Shown: positions 1-6,641, numbered from the stretch's first letter. The stretch: DNA of 14,017 bases from Tannerella sp. (GCA_031272655.1 JAISTJ010000052.1:1-14017); one strand, 5' to 3'. The notes: generated by a model not told the origin, from the letters alone. Program-made: numbers and translations.

Positions 1-156
1 AAAGACCGGTCGGCGCTCCGCCTCTACACCCCCGACGGCATCCTCCGTTACGAGCGGCAAATCCCGTACAAAGGCTTGAGCAAATACAAGTATCCGCGCG
101 GACTTTATTTAATAACGATTGACAGCGACCCCGCAACAAAAGTCTTAATCGAATAA
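1..156 (+). CDS. C-terminal end of a secreted protein with a T9SS type A-like sorting domain (partial)
   Basis: The first 51 codons are open from the window edge and end at a TAA at 154-156, so only the C-terminus is visible. The residues follow the pattern of the type A C-terminal sorting signal of the type IX secretion system: a short beta strand with a 'LRLYTPDG' turn, a second strand, a basic stretch, then 'YPRGLYLITID' and a final 'KVLIE'. Known members use this domain to direct cargo across the outer membrane through the Por/T9SS translocon, where it is cleaved and the cargo released or attached to the surface. The catalytic or binding part of this protein lies outside the window, so its function cannot be stated. 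The assignment rests on pattern similarity of a short domain and is moderately sure. A hairpin terminator follows about 40 nt after the stop. Confidence 0.6.
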   Translation, partial: KDRSALRLYTPDGILRYERQIPYKGLSKYKYPRGLYLITIDSDPATKVLIE

Positions 157-193
157 ATCATCATAATCCCCGAAAAAATAAAAATAGAATGAA

Positions 194-242
194 GTAAGGG
201 CGGCCCCACAAAGGTCGCCCTTACAATTTTATTCATTTTTTT
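194..242 (+). terminator. Rho-independent terminator after the T9SS cargo gene
   Basis: GTAAGGGCG at 194-202 pairs with CGCCCTTAC at 216-224. The stem extends inward by about three more pairs to give a 12-bp stem with a loop of about 7 nt. A T-rich run (AATTTTATTCATTTTTTTT) follows directly. The hairpin lies 38 nt after the stop codon of the upstream gene. The other side is also A-rich, so it could work on both strands. Confidence 0.8.
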
Positions 243-275
243 TCTGAATTTTAGTTCATATTTGGAAAAGTTGTT

Positions 276-283
276 TACTTTTG
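276..283 (+). promoter_or_regulatory. Bacteroidota -7 promoter element (TACTTTTG)
   Basis: TACTTTTG fits the TAnnTTTG consensus of the Bacteroidota housekeeping sigma factor and is extended by CAGCCG. No clean TTTG -33 box lies 19 nt upstream (the bases there are AGTT). Transcription would begin just before the ATG at 292, giving a leaderless or nearly leaderless message. This also argues against the upstream in-frame TTG at 262 as the start. Confidence 0.5.
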
Positions 284-291
284 CAGCCGAA

Positions 292-714
292 ATGAAAGAT
301 ATTGGAAAATATTTTTTTGCATTGCTGGGGCTTATATTACTGAATATAAGCATATTAACAGCAGAACGCAATCCGCAACCCGAGGCGCGCGACTATGATA
401 CGCTTCCTTCGGAGACCGAGCGGAATGACGCAACGCTGTCTATCTGCAAATCACATTCCTGTCCGTTTTTTGCGGAGGAATGTACTCCGTTTTCCGCGCC
501 GGCAAGGGTTACCGACACACAGCGGCAAACGGTCAGGATTCCTGCCCGCTTGGTTCGTTTCGGGCTATCTTTCGGAAAAATTTTCATGTTACACTCCGAT
601 TTGACGGGGTCGTTAAGTGGTGTGTTTTTTCGCGTTAAATATCTTAAATCATATTTATCCCTCTGTCCTGCAAGCTGTTACTATGTTTTTATGTTGCGGG
701 AAATCATTATTTAG
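292..714 (+). CDS. Small exported protein of unknown function
   Basis: This 140-residue protein begins MKDIGKYFF and has a hydrophobic N-terminal segment (about residues 5-23) that could be a signal peptide or membrane anchor. The next part is polar and carries a Cys cluster (SICKSHSCPFFAEEC, around residues 50-64). A second Cys pair lies near the end (LCPASC), and the last residues are a hydrophobic tail (YYVFMLREIII). I do not recognise the family. I chose ATG 292 rather than the in-frame TTG at 262 because a -7 promoter element at 276-283 lies between them. The gene is single, with a terminator upstream and a repeat cluster starting 4 nt after its stop. Antisense frames here are short and look like shadows. 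That it is exported is inferred from the N-terminus only. Confidence 0.55.
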   Translation: MKDIGKYFFALLGLILLNISILTAERNPQPEARDYDTLPSETERNDATLSICKSHSCPFFAEECTPFSAPARVTDTQRQTVRIPARLVRFGLSFGKIFMLHSDLTGSLSGVFFRVKYLKSYLSLCPASCYYVFMLREIII

Positions 715-717
715 ATA

Positions 718-830
718 GATTGCTTCGTACCTCGCAATGACGAGAAAAAGATTGCTTCATTCTTCGCTTCTTCTTTTTCGCTTGCGGAAAAAATGACGGG
801 AAAAAGATTGCTTCGTTCCTCGCAATGACG
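718..830 (+). repeat. Cluster of three short interspersed repeats
   Basis: Two near-identical 25-bp units begin GATTGCTTCG and end CGCAATGACG, at 718-742 and 806-830; they differ by one base (GTACC against GTTCC). Between them, 750-798 is a longer degenerate unit that starts GATTGCTTCATTC and ends AAAATGACG. Spacers are A/G-rich (AGAAAAA or GGAAAAA). The same unit occurs in the opposite orientation at 12606-12633 and 12648-12675, so this is a dispersed family. No gene lies here. Units of this kind are known as intergenic repeats in several bacterial genomes; their mobility mechanism is not visible in this window. Confidence 0.85.
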
Positions 831-868
831 GGGGATGAATTTATTAACTATCTAAAAATAAAACAATT

Positions 869-1273
869 ATGCAAAATAATATATTCGAAAACCCTATATT
901 TGAGACAATTAAAGTAAGTAAAATCAGCCTCTTGCCGTTTATAAAGACTAAACAGGTAAGATACAAAGCGACAGGCGCTATCGTAAAGAAAAAATCGCTT
1001 AATTTTGACAGGAATGTACTGACGGCTCTTCTGCAAACGCTTGATAACAAGAACTTTGCATCAGCAAAACCTTTTAAGGCAGCAGACATTCAAGGTAATA
1101 CATATTTAGAAGTAGCATATTCGGCTGATAATCAGTTTGCTGCAGTGCAGCTATACGAATATGCCCCCTTCACGTATCACCCGTTGAATGACATCTATGT
1201 CTTTGAAGGTCAGGCTGCTGAGGACTGCGTCCGCTACTTCTTGTCGTCCTCTTTGATGGCGGTCGCCTTGTAG
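869..1273 (+). CDS. Hypothetical protein
   Basis: This 134-residue open frame starts at ATG 869 after an A-rich leader (AATAAAACAATT), as is usual for Bacteroidota genes. I do not recognise a family. The N-terminal half is basic (KTKQVRYKATGAIVKKKSLNFDRN). The C-terminal half is more mixed and aromatic (VQLYEYAPFTYHPLNDIYVFEG) and ends in a hydrophobic stretch. No signal peptide or membrane segment is evident, so a cytoplasmic location is likely. The last 40 nt overlap, on the opposite strand, the 3' end of the HMA gene at 1234-1545. No promoter was recognised; the repeat cluster lies 38 nt upstream. It could be a real but short-lived or truncated gene, or a remnant. Antisense frames at 844-1089 are less convincing because they have no natural context. 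Confidence 0.5.
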   Translation: MQNNIFENPIFETIKVSKISLLPFIKTKQVRYKATGAIVKKKSLNFDRNVLTALLQTLDNKNFASAKPFKAADIQGNTYLEVAYSADNQFAAVQLYEYAPFTYHPLNDIYVFEGQAAEDCVRYFLSSSLMAVAL

Positions 1274-1545
1274 TTGATTTTTTCGAAGGCTTTAACTAAC
1301 TTTTCCTCCGACGTTTTGTCGGTGTTATAAGTTACTTCTGCGGTCTTGGTTTCGAGGTCGCACTTGAGGTCTGTTACGCCTTTCTCGAAGGCGATATTCT
1401 TCTCGATCTTCTTGACGCAGTTGTCGCAGTTCATATTTTCAATCTTGAACTTCGTTACAGCCTTCTTTTCCTTCTTTCCGTCTTTAGCGGAAGCCATTGA
1501 TAATGTGAACATAGCACATAAAATCATTAATAAAATCCTTTTCAT
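1234..1545 (-). CDS. Exported heavy-metal-associated (HMA) domain protein
   Basis: The 103-residue protein has a signal peptide (MKRILLMILCAMFTLSMASA, residues 1-20), a lysine-rich linker, then one HMA/ferredoxin-like domain. The metal site is MNCDNC with C40 and C43, followed by VKKIEKNI as in the typical HMA helix. The later 'GVTDLKCDLETKTAEVTYN' and 'KLVKAFEKINYKA' segments match the remaining strands and helix of the fold. Known HMA proteins bind Cu(I), or sometimes Zn, Cd or Hg, between the two Cys. The signal peptide places this one in the periplasm, where a MerP-like shuttle role is plausible. It lies 78 nt downstream of the TonB-dependent receptor on the same strand and probably belongs to that transcription unit. 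The metal itself cannot be told from the sequence. Confidence 0.88.
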   Translation of the reverse strand: MKRILLMILCAMFTLSMASAKDGKKEKKAVTKFKIENMNCDNCVKKIEKNIAFEKGVTDLKCDLETKTAEVTYNTDKTSEEKLVKAFEKINYKATAIKEDDKK

Positions 1546-1552
1546 ACTTTTG

Positions 1553-1573
1553 TAGTTTATAGTTTATAGTTTA
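1553..1573. repeat. Three tandem TAGTTTA heptamers
   Basis: TAGTTTA occurs three times without a break between the receptor stop and the HMA start, followed by a partial fourth unit (TTTATAG). On the HMA strand it reads TAAACTA and ends 8 nt before the start codon, so it forms part of the A/T-rich leader of that gene. It could change the leader length by slippage. No function is shown. Confidence 0.6.
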
Positions 1574-1623
1574 TTTATAGTCATTTAGACTGTTTTTCTC
1601 TTGAATGGTTTACTTTTAGATAC

Positions 1624-3900
1624 TTAATCCAATCGCGGGATATTGTATCGCAGGCCGAGATAAATTTTGCGGCCGTGCACAGGACCCCAAATCATTGAGC
1701 CGTCGAAATTATCGCCCCGCGGGTTAGCGGCGTCAATTATCGGGTTCATCTGCATGAAGTTAAACATATTCTCCGAGCCGAGATACACCGACCATGTACG
1801 GAAATACTTGGTTACCTGTGCATTCCATATCTGAAACGGCTTGTATGTCTTTTCCCAAAGCGGATTAACAGGATCGGGATTAGGCATCCTGCCGCCGCCG
1901 TTGAACTGCCCCGTAAGGTCTAACTGCCACTTTTTCAGCGGACTAAGCCACGAAACTGTCAGCAGGCCTTTATAGTCGCTGATGAGCGGCTTGCGAAGAC
2001 GGGAAGTGATGCCGGCTGCATTGCGATAGTCGGTCTTAGCGTCGGTGATGCGGTATGCCACCGTCATCGTCAGGCCGCGAACGAACGGAAACTGGTACGT
2101 CGTCTCAATCTGCGCATTGTTGCTGTACGACTTGCCTTGCAGGTTGTAAAAATGAACCTCATGCGGGTCGCTGTCCATGTCGGTAACGACCTGTTGCAGG
2201 AAATTTGTGTAATACCATTCCGTATTGACAATCAGGTCTTTACCTCCAAGAGGAATGTAAAAAGCAAAGTTCAAGCCGGTGTTGTAAGCCTTTTCCTGCT
2301 TCAGGTTATCGTCAATCGTAAAACGGCGGCTGCTCGACAGCAGGTAGTTGTTTTCCGTCAGGATGTTCGCCGTACGATAGCCCATGCCTGCCGAAGCGCG
2401 TATGTTCAGCCACGTTAAAGGATTGTATTTCAGATGAATACGCGGCGTTATAAAAGTTTTGTAAACAGAACTGTGGTCGGCACGCACGCCGGTCAGGAGG
2501 ATAAACTTATCGTTCAGATTCAGGGTGTATTGAAGATAAGCGCCCGGCACAACCTCCTTGCGGTTATAGATTTGGCGCTCTTCCAAACCCGTCTGATTTG
2601 CAAGTGTCAAATTCTCGTCAAACCCGTCGTAGTTGAGGCTCAACCCGGCGCTGATATTATGCTTGGGGGAATATTGCGCTTCGTACATCAGGCTGGCGTA
2701 GAGGTTGTTTTGATAAACGTTGTAAGGCGTGCGGTCGTAAAAAGATTTCTGTTCGTGATACGAGCCGGAAACGATTGCCGCGACGCTTTCAACTCGCTCT
2801 GGGTTAATGATATACGCCTGTTTGGTATAGCCTTCTACGCGGTTAGTGCCGATACCGATGTGGTAGGCGTCGTCGGCCGGGTTGCCAACCTTAACAAAGT
2901 TCGAAACCCTGTTGAGTTTCAGTTTCGCCCCTGCCGCCTGCCCGCCGGTACGGTCTTCGTGCAGGAAACGGATGCCGTACTGGGCGACATACCTGTCCGT
3001 CCGGTGCTGCCAGCGATTCATGAAATTCATCTGCTCTTTGAGGGGAATGTCGAGAAACCCGTCGCCATTATCGTCATGTTTCACTTTATCAGCCGAATAA
3101 TGCACAAAAAAGCCTGTGTACAGGTTCTCATTGAGGTGGTAAGAGGCGTCAGCGTTTGCCTCATAGCGTCCGGCGTCGCTGCCAAACAGGTTGGCGGAAA
3201 AAATATCGGCCGTGAATGGCTTCTTGTACTCCACATTTATCTGACCTGCAATGGCTTCGTAGCCATTCTTAACAGATGAAGTGCCTTTGGAAATCTGGAT
3301 GCTTTCCATCCACGGACCCGGCACATAATCAAGCCCGTAGAGCGACGCCGCACCTCGGAAGTTCGGGTAGTTTTCGGTCAGCATTTGAACATAAGTGCCT
3401 GATAATCCGAGCAATTTTATTTGTCGTGCACCTGTTGAAGCGTCGGCGTAGGAAACATCAACCGACGGATTTGTCTCGAAGCTCTCTGCCAGATTGCAGC
3501 AGGCGGCGCGTCCGAGTTCGGCAACCGTCAGTTTCTGCGTCTGGAAGATGTCGGTACGCGACGAGAGCATACCCATCTGCCGCTCTGTAACTACCACTTC
3601 GTCAAGTTCCACCTCGCCGCTAAGCGTTATCCGCAATGGCTCGGCTGAAGGTTTATCAATCGCCAGCGTCACGGTCTTATAACCTATATAGCTGACCATC
3701 AGGCTCTTTTCGCCCGATTTTTGTTCTATTTCAAAAAATCCGTTTTCATCGGTTACAACGCCACGATGCGTCTCATGCCAGTGCACATTGGCGCCGATTA
3801 GCGCTACGCCGTCTTCGTCCGTTACGTAGCCCCGGATTTTGTCTCCCGCTATCGAAAATACTGATAATGAGAGACATACAATTATATATAACAGTTTCAT
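1624..3900 (-). CDS. TonB-dependent outer-membrane receptor, probably for metal or a metal complex
   Basis: At 758 residues this is a typical length for a TonB-dependent receptor. It has a signal peptide (residues 1 to about 18), then a carboxypeptidase-regulatory-like beta sandwich (about 21-95; 'IRGYVTDEDGVALIGANV', 'SYIGYKT'). A TonB-box-like 'ELDEVVVTE' follows near residue 98, then the plug (about 115-230; 'IQISKGTSSVKNGYEAIAGQI') and a long barrel ending in 'KIYLGLRYNIPRLD'. Two features suggest metal handling: adjacent cysteines C134-C135 in the plug and a His cluster H40, H42, H45 in the N-terminal domain. It lies between a Cys/His-rich exported protein gene and an HMA protein gene on the same strand. 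TonB receptors import substrates with energy from TonB-ExbBD; the metal substrate is inferred from the neighbours. The long antisense frame across 2434-3279 is treated as a shadow. Confidence 0.92.
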   Translation of the reverse strand: MKLLYIIVCLSLSVFSIAGDKIRGYVTDEDGVALIGANVHWHETHRGVVTDENGFFEIEQKSGEKSLMVSYIGYKTVTLAIDKPSAEPLRITLSGEVELDEVVVTERQMGMLSSRTDIFQTQKLTVAELGRAACCNLAESFETNPSVDVSYADASTGARQIKLLGLSGTYVQMLTENYPNFRGAASLYGLDYVPGPWMESIQISKGTSSVKNGYEAIAGQINVEYKKPFTADIFSANLFGSDAGRYEANADASYHLNENLYTGFFVHYSADKVKHDDNGDGFLDIPLKEQMNFMNRWQHRTDRYVAQYGIRFLHEDRTGGQAAGAKLKLNRVSNFVKVGNPADDAYHIGIGTNRVEGYTKQAYIINPERVESVAAIVSGSYHEQKSFYDRTPYNVYQNNLYASLMYEAQYSPKHNISAGLSLNYDGFDENLTLANQTGLEERQIYNRKEVVPGAYLQYTLNLNDKFILLTGVRADHSSVYKTFITPRIHLKYNPLTWLNIRASAGMGYRTANILTENNYLLSSSRRFTIDDNLKQEKAYNTGLNFAFYIPLGGKDLIVNTEWYYTNFLQQVVTDMDSDPHEVHFYNLQGKSYSNNAQIETTYQFPFVRGLTMTVAYRITDAKTDYRNAAGITSRLRKPLISDYKGLLTVSWLSPLKKWQLDLTGQFNGGGRMPNPDPVNPLWEKTYKPFQIWNAQVTKYFRTWSVYLGSENMFNFMQMNPIIDAANPRGDNFDGSMIWGPVHGRKIYLGLRYNIPRLD

Positions 3901-3925
3901 TTTGTTAGAAAATTTAGAAGTTTAA

Positions 3926-3953
3926 CTTTTTCGTTTACGAAAAAAATGACGGA
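3926..3953. repeat. Hairpin-forming relic of the interspersed repeat family
   Basis: This 28-bp stretch in the 98-nt gap between the Cys/His-rich gene and the receptor gene matches 773-800, the middle unit of the first repeat cluster, at 24 of 28 positions. Both share a TTTTTCG..CG.AAAAA core followed by TGACGG. TTTTTCGT (3927-3934) and ACGAAAAA (3937-3944) form a perfect 8-bp inverted repeat around TT. It may be a repeat insertion that now acts as a processing or attenuation hairpin inside the operon. That role is inferred. Confidence 0.5.
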
Positions 3954-3998
3954 AACGGGCGCTAATAAAGGACAAGCGCAGTAAAAATCTAAAACATT

Positions 3999-4526
3999 CT
4001 AAATCAACAAAATAGATAAAAGGGACAGGTAATCGCGGGGGACGGGGAGAGGGGGGCCGTTAGGCAGGTCGTTGATTACCTCACAGGAATTACACGATAA
4101 AAAAGACGACCTGTATAAATCGCAGGTAAACAGGTCAATACACAAAGAAGTCGGGTCGGAAATCAGTTTCGGGGCATGTTGTGAAAACAGGTCGAAACTG
4201 ATACGCTCAAACGAGCAGCAGTCGGCGCCGGAATGGTCGTTATGCGAACAGCAGGCGACAGCATCGGCAACAGTTGCGTCGTCGGCAACTGCGGCTTCGG
4301 AATCGCAGCAGTTAGTTTCATGCCCGCAACAATCATGCGAATGCGAATACGAATGTGAATGCGAATGTGAATCCTCGGCGCAAACATCCGCTTTTGCCGT
4401 CATTAGGGGCGTCCCCGAAAGGCGGCAACCGTCGCAGCAAAAATGAATCACGTTAAGCCCCGCCCCGCCGTACAACAAGGTTGCAGCGAGGAAAAAGACA
4501 GCCGTATATGTACAAATCCTTTTCAT
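3999..4526 (-). CDS. Cys/His-rich exported protein, HYC_CC_PP family-like
   Basis: The 175-residue protein has an N-terminal hydrophobic segment (residues 8-27) and then an 'IHFCCDGC' motif (H28, C30, C31, C34). A His-rich run (SHSHSHSYSHSH, residues 53-64) follows, then repeated CC pairs (66-67, 73-74, 92-93, 103-104) and a C-terminal 'GPPLPVPRDYLSLL' motif. In total I count 17 Cys and 10 His. The order H-(Y/F)-C, CC, PP matches the small Bacteroidota family called HYC_CC_PP, often found beside metal-related TonB receptors; the His-rich insert makes this one longer than usual. A metal-binding or metal-sensing role outside the cytoplasm is inferred. An ATG at 4544 is in frame, but a -7 promoter element (4535-4542) lies between it and 4526, so 4526 is preferred. 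It is the first gene of the cluster. Confidence 0.75.
   Translation of the reverse strand: MKRICTYTAVFFLAATLLYGGAGLNVIHFCCDGCRLSGTPLMTAKADVCAEDSHSHSHSYSHSHDCCGHETNCCDSEAAVADDATVADAVACCSHNDHSGADCCSFERISFDLFSQHAPKLISDPTSLCIDLFTCDLYRSSFLSCNSCEVINDLPNGPPLPVPRDYLSLLSILLI
4335..4370. repeat. Six imperfect hexamer repeats encoding the Ser-His run
   Basis: On the plus strand ATGCGA, ATGCGA, ATACGA, ATGTGA, ATGCGA and ATGTGA follow each other without gaps. On the coding (minus) strand each unit encodes Ser-His, or Ser-Tyr in the third unit. Six-base units keep the frame, so gain or loss of units would only change the number of His ligands. Confidence 0.8.
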
Positions 4527-4534
4527 TCCGGCTG

Positions 4535-4542
4535 CAAAGATC
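4535..4542 (-). promoter_or_regulatory. -7 promoter element of the metal cluster (GATCTTTG)
   Basis: On the minus strand GATCTTTG matches TAnnTTTG at all but the first base and continues CAGCCGGA before the ATG at 4526. A -33 box is not clear. With the usual spacing the transcript would begin at or just before the start codon, so a leaderless message is likely. The following bases TTTGCAGCCG recur at the promoters of the genes at 292 and 6951. Confidence 0.45.
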
Positions 4543-4560
4543 ATAAATATTTTTCAATAA

Positions 4561-4572
4561 TGTACACGTACA
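4561..4572. promoter_or_regulatory. Inverted repeat TGTAC-AC-GTACA upstream of the metal cluster
   Basis: TGTAC and GTACA form a 5-bp inverted repeat with a 2-nt centre, about 20-30 nt upstream of the -7 element on the minus strand. That is where a repressor or activator dimer could bind. It resembles metalloregulator half-sites only loosely and does not fit the CopY consensus TACAnnTGTA. A chance match is possible. Confidence 0.3.
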
Positions 4573-4628
4573 TCAGCTATTTATGTTTTTTTAACTTATA
4601 GTACAGCGGCGCGGGGGTAACAAAACTA

Positions 4629-5891
4629 TCAATAACCTCTTATCGCTTCGATGCCGGGAAGAATTTTTCCTTCAATAGCTTCGAGTAAAGCTCCGCCGCC
4701 TGTAGATACGTATGAAACGCCGTCTGCAAGACCGAACTTATTGACGCATGCGACAGAATCACCGCCTCCGACAAGCGAATATGCGCCGTTTTTAGTAGCT
4801 TCAACGATGGCTTCCGCAACCGAGCGTGAGCCATGAGTAAAGTTTTCAAACTCAAAAACTCCCGTTGGCCCGTTCCAAAGTATTGTTTTTGAGCTTTTTA
4901 TGACGTCTGCATAGATAGCTTCCGTTTTCGGACCTATATCCAAGCCTTCCCAACCATCAGGAATAGCATTCACTGCGGCAAAATCTGTCTTTGCATCGTT
5001 GCTGAAGCTATCAGCTATTTTGGCGTCAACGGCGAGAACGAGGTTTACACCTTTCTCCTTCGCTTTTGCGAGGATGTCAAGCGCCAGATCTAACTTGTCG
5101 TCTTCACAAATGGAATTACCTATCGTTCCGCCCTGCGCTTTTGTAAAAGTATAAGTCATGCCGCCTGTAATTATCAGGTTATCAACCTTATTCAACAGAT
5201 TTTCGATGATGTCAATTTTGGAAGAAACCTTCGAACCTCCCATGATGGCGGTAAACGGACGATTGATGTCGTTGAGGATTTTTTCAACTGCTTTCACTTC
5301 TTTTTCCATCAGGTAGCCGAACATCTTGTCGTTGGTGTCGAAGTAAGCTGCAATGAGCGCTGTTGAGGCATGTGCACGGTGTGCCGTGCCAAAAGCGTCG
5401 TTCACATAAGCGTCGGCATACGAGGCAAGTGTTTTGGTGAATGTTTTCTGGCTTTCTTTTACTGCTTTCTTGGCAGCTGCTTTTTCTTCGTCGGAAGCAT
5501 CGTCTGCAAGTCCTCGCGGTTTACCTTCTTCTTCGGCATAAAAACGGAGATTTTCAAGCAGAAGCGCCTCGCCGGGCTGAAGTGCGGCAGCCTTAATCTT
5601 GGCCGATTCGCCAACGCAGTCGTCAGCAAACTGTACGTCAACTCCCAACAATTCGGAAACATGTCCCAGTATGTGGCGAAGTGAATACTTGTCGGTAACA
5701 CCCTTAGGACGACCGAGATGCGAGCCGATAATGACGCTGCCGCCGTCGCTCAGAATCTTTTTCAGAGTGGGTAGCGCCGCACGTATGCGGGTGTCGTCGG
5801 TAATGTTGAAATTCTCGTCGAGAGGCACGTTAAAGTCCACCCGAACAAACGCCTTCTTTGAGGCAAAATTGTAATTGTCAATCGTTTGCAT
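4629..5891 (-). CDS. pgk: Phosphoglycerate kinase
   Basis: The 420-residue protein converts 1,3-bisphosphoglycerate and ADP to 3-phosphoglycerate and ATP in glycolysis, and the reverse in gluconeogenesis, in the cytoplasm. The family motifs are all present: [11 protein letters not shown] (residues 15-25), SHLGRPKG (about 57-64), LLENLRFY, the [13 protein letters not shown] segment, GGSKVSSKI, the nucleotide-site WNGPTGVFE, and the C-terminal glycine motifs GGGDSV and STGGGA. A lysine/alanine-rich insert (around residues 130-150) before the NDAFG segment is common in Bacteroidota enzymes. Length and start are as expected; the ATG at 5891 follows an A/T-rich leader of about 35 nt from a TAATTTTG promoter element. 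It appears to be a single-gene unit downstream of the VapBC pair. Confidence 0.98.
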   Translation of the reverse strand: MQTIDNYNFASKKAFVRVDFNVPLDENFNITDDTRIRAALPTLKKILSDGGSVIIGSHLGRPKGVTDKYSLRHILGHVSELLGVDVQFADDCVGESAKIKAAALQPGEALLLENLRFYAEEEGKPRGLADDASDEEKAAAKKAVKESQKTFTKTLASYADAYVNDAFGTAHRAHASTALIAAYFDTNDKMFGYLMEKEVKAVEKILNDINRPFTAIMGGSKVSSKIDIIENLLNKVDNLIITGGMTYTFTKAQGGTIGNSICEDDKLDLALDILAKAKEKGVNLVLAVDAKIADSFSNDAKTDFAAVNAIPDGWEGLDIGPKTEAIYADVIKSSKTILWNGPTGVFEFENFTHGSRSVAEAIVEATKNGAYSLVGGGDSVACVNKFGLADGVSYVSTGGGALLEAIEGKILPGIEAIRGY

Positions 5892-5932
5892 AATAATTTA
5901 TTTTTAATTGATACATGTTAGCTTGATGGGTG

Positions 5933-5940
5933 CAAAATTA
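5933..5940 (-). promoter_or_regulatory. pgk -7 promoter element (TAATTTTG)
   Basis: On the minus strand TAATTTTG is a perfect TAnnTTTG match followed by CACCC. The expected start of transcription is about 35 nt before the pgk ATG. The -33 region has no clear TTTG at a 19-nt spacing. Confidence 0.55.
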
Positions 5941-5999
5941 CAAAAAAAATCTCGGTTATAGCAGTTTTGCTGATTTTTTCCGGAATGCTGTACTGACTT

Positions 6000-6374
6000 T
6001 CAAGGAATATGCAGTTGAAGATTTGGGATAAACGCAAAATCCTTGATATTGAGGGCATATAGATTAAAATTGTGGTAGATGGCTGTCGCTGCTATCTGAG
6101 CATCATTTATGTCTAACTTGTGGAATAAGCAGAACTGCTCGACCAAATCAACGGCAATTTCTGAAATTTCATCAGAGATATGCAAGGTCGGGAATCTGTT
6201 CAAATACTTACGTATAGTATGCAATTCACCCTTATTGAGCGCACCGTAAAACAACTCCGCCCGTGTAATATCCGATACTGCGATGTTGTCTATACCGATA
6301 CTGCGCAATTCTGTTTCTATCAAGGCGTTGCCTCTGAATACTTCTATAAGTATGTTTGTATCACACAACAGCAT
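6000..6374 (-). CDS. vapC: VapC-type PIN-domain ribonuclease toxin
   Basis: From the ATG at 6374 this is a 124-residue PIN protein. Its acidic metal-binding residues are all in place: D5 in LLCDTNILIE, E40 in ITRAELFYGA, D91 in LDINDAQIAATA and D112 in IKDF. Known VapC toxins are Mg2+-dependent endoribonucleases that cut tRNA or rRNA and slow growth when released from their antitoxin. The frame is open further upstream, but those codons lie inside the antitoxin gene, and MLLCDTN is the standard N-terminus, so 6374 is the start. It overlaps the antitoxin by 14 nt, a sign of translational coupling. Which RNA it cuts is not visible. Confidence 0.92.
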   Translation of the reverse strand: MLLCDTNILIEVFRGNALIETELRSIGIDNIAVSDITRAELFYGALNKGELHTIRKYLNRFPTLHISDEISEIAVDLVEQFCLFHKLDINDAQIAATAIYHNFNLYALNIKDFAFIPNLQLHIP

Positions 6375-6600
6375 TGTCGTAAGTTTTTGTGCGTCTTTTG
6401 TAAGTTTGTTTGCGGACTTCTTTGAGGTTATAGTCGCGGTTTGCCCAAATACCACGTACTTCGGCAAAAGGGTCTTCGGCGTCTCGCCTTCGTACCTGAG
6501 ACGACTTCACTTCGGCTTCTATATTCCATGACCGGAGAAACCATATAAGCGAGTTCAACTGTTGTGTATTGATGTTGCTCTTTAATAATATTTCTGTCAT
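6361..6600 (-). CDS. VapB-type antitoxin
   Basis: This 79-residue protein (from ATG 6600, MTEILLKSNIN) sits directly upstream of vapC and overlaps it by 14 nt. The C-terminal part 'DPFAEVRGIWANRDYNLKEV' resembles the toxin-neutralising tail of many VapB antitoxins, in which a conserved 'GIW..RD' helix wraps over the PIN active site. The N-terminal half should be the dimer and DNA-binding part, but I cannot assign a fold to it. The frame continues upstream to 6747, but those residues are encoded by A/T-rich intergenic sequence, so ATG 6600 is preferred. By analogy with the family it probably represses its own promoter together with VapC. Confidence 0.82.
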   Translation of the reverse strand: MTEILLKSNINTQQLNSLIWFLRSWNIEAEVKSSQVRRRDAEDPFAEVRGIWANRDYNLKEVRKQTYKRRTKTYDNAVV

Positions 6601-6641
6601 AATCAATATATTATATAGATAAACTAAGCTGTTTGACGATG

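Noticed and set aside
262..291. TTG start at 262 for the small exported protein
   Set aside because: The -7 promoter box at 276-283 lies after it, and ATG 292 begins a good signal-like sequence.
2434..3279. 281-residue open frame on the plus strand inside the TonB receptor gene
   Set aside because: It lies fully antisense to a clearly recognised receptor, has no promoter or recognisable domain, and is explained by codon bias of the real gene.
4072..4446. 124-residue plus-strand frame rich in Glu and Cys
   Set aside because: It is the antisense of the His-rich hexamer repeat in the Cys/His-rich gene.
6375..6467. Longer N-terminus for the VapC toxin
   Set aside because: The extra 31 codons overlap the antitoxin gene out of frame, and PIN toxins normally start right before the first Asp motif.
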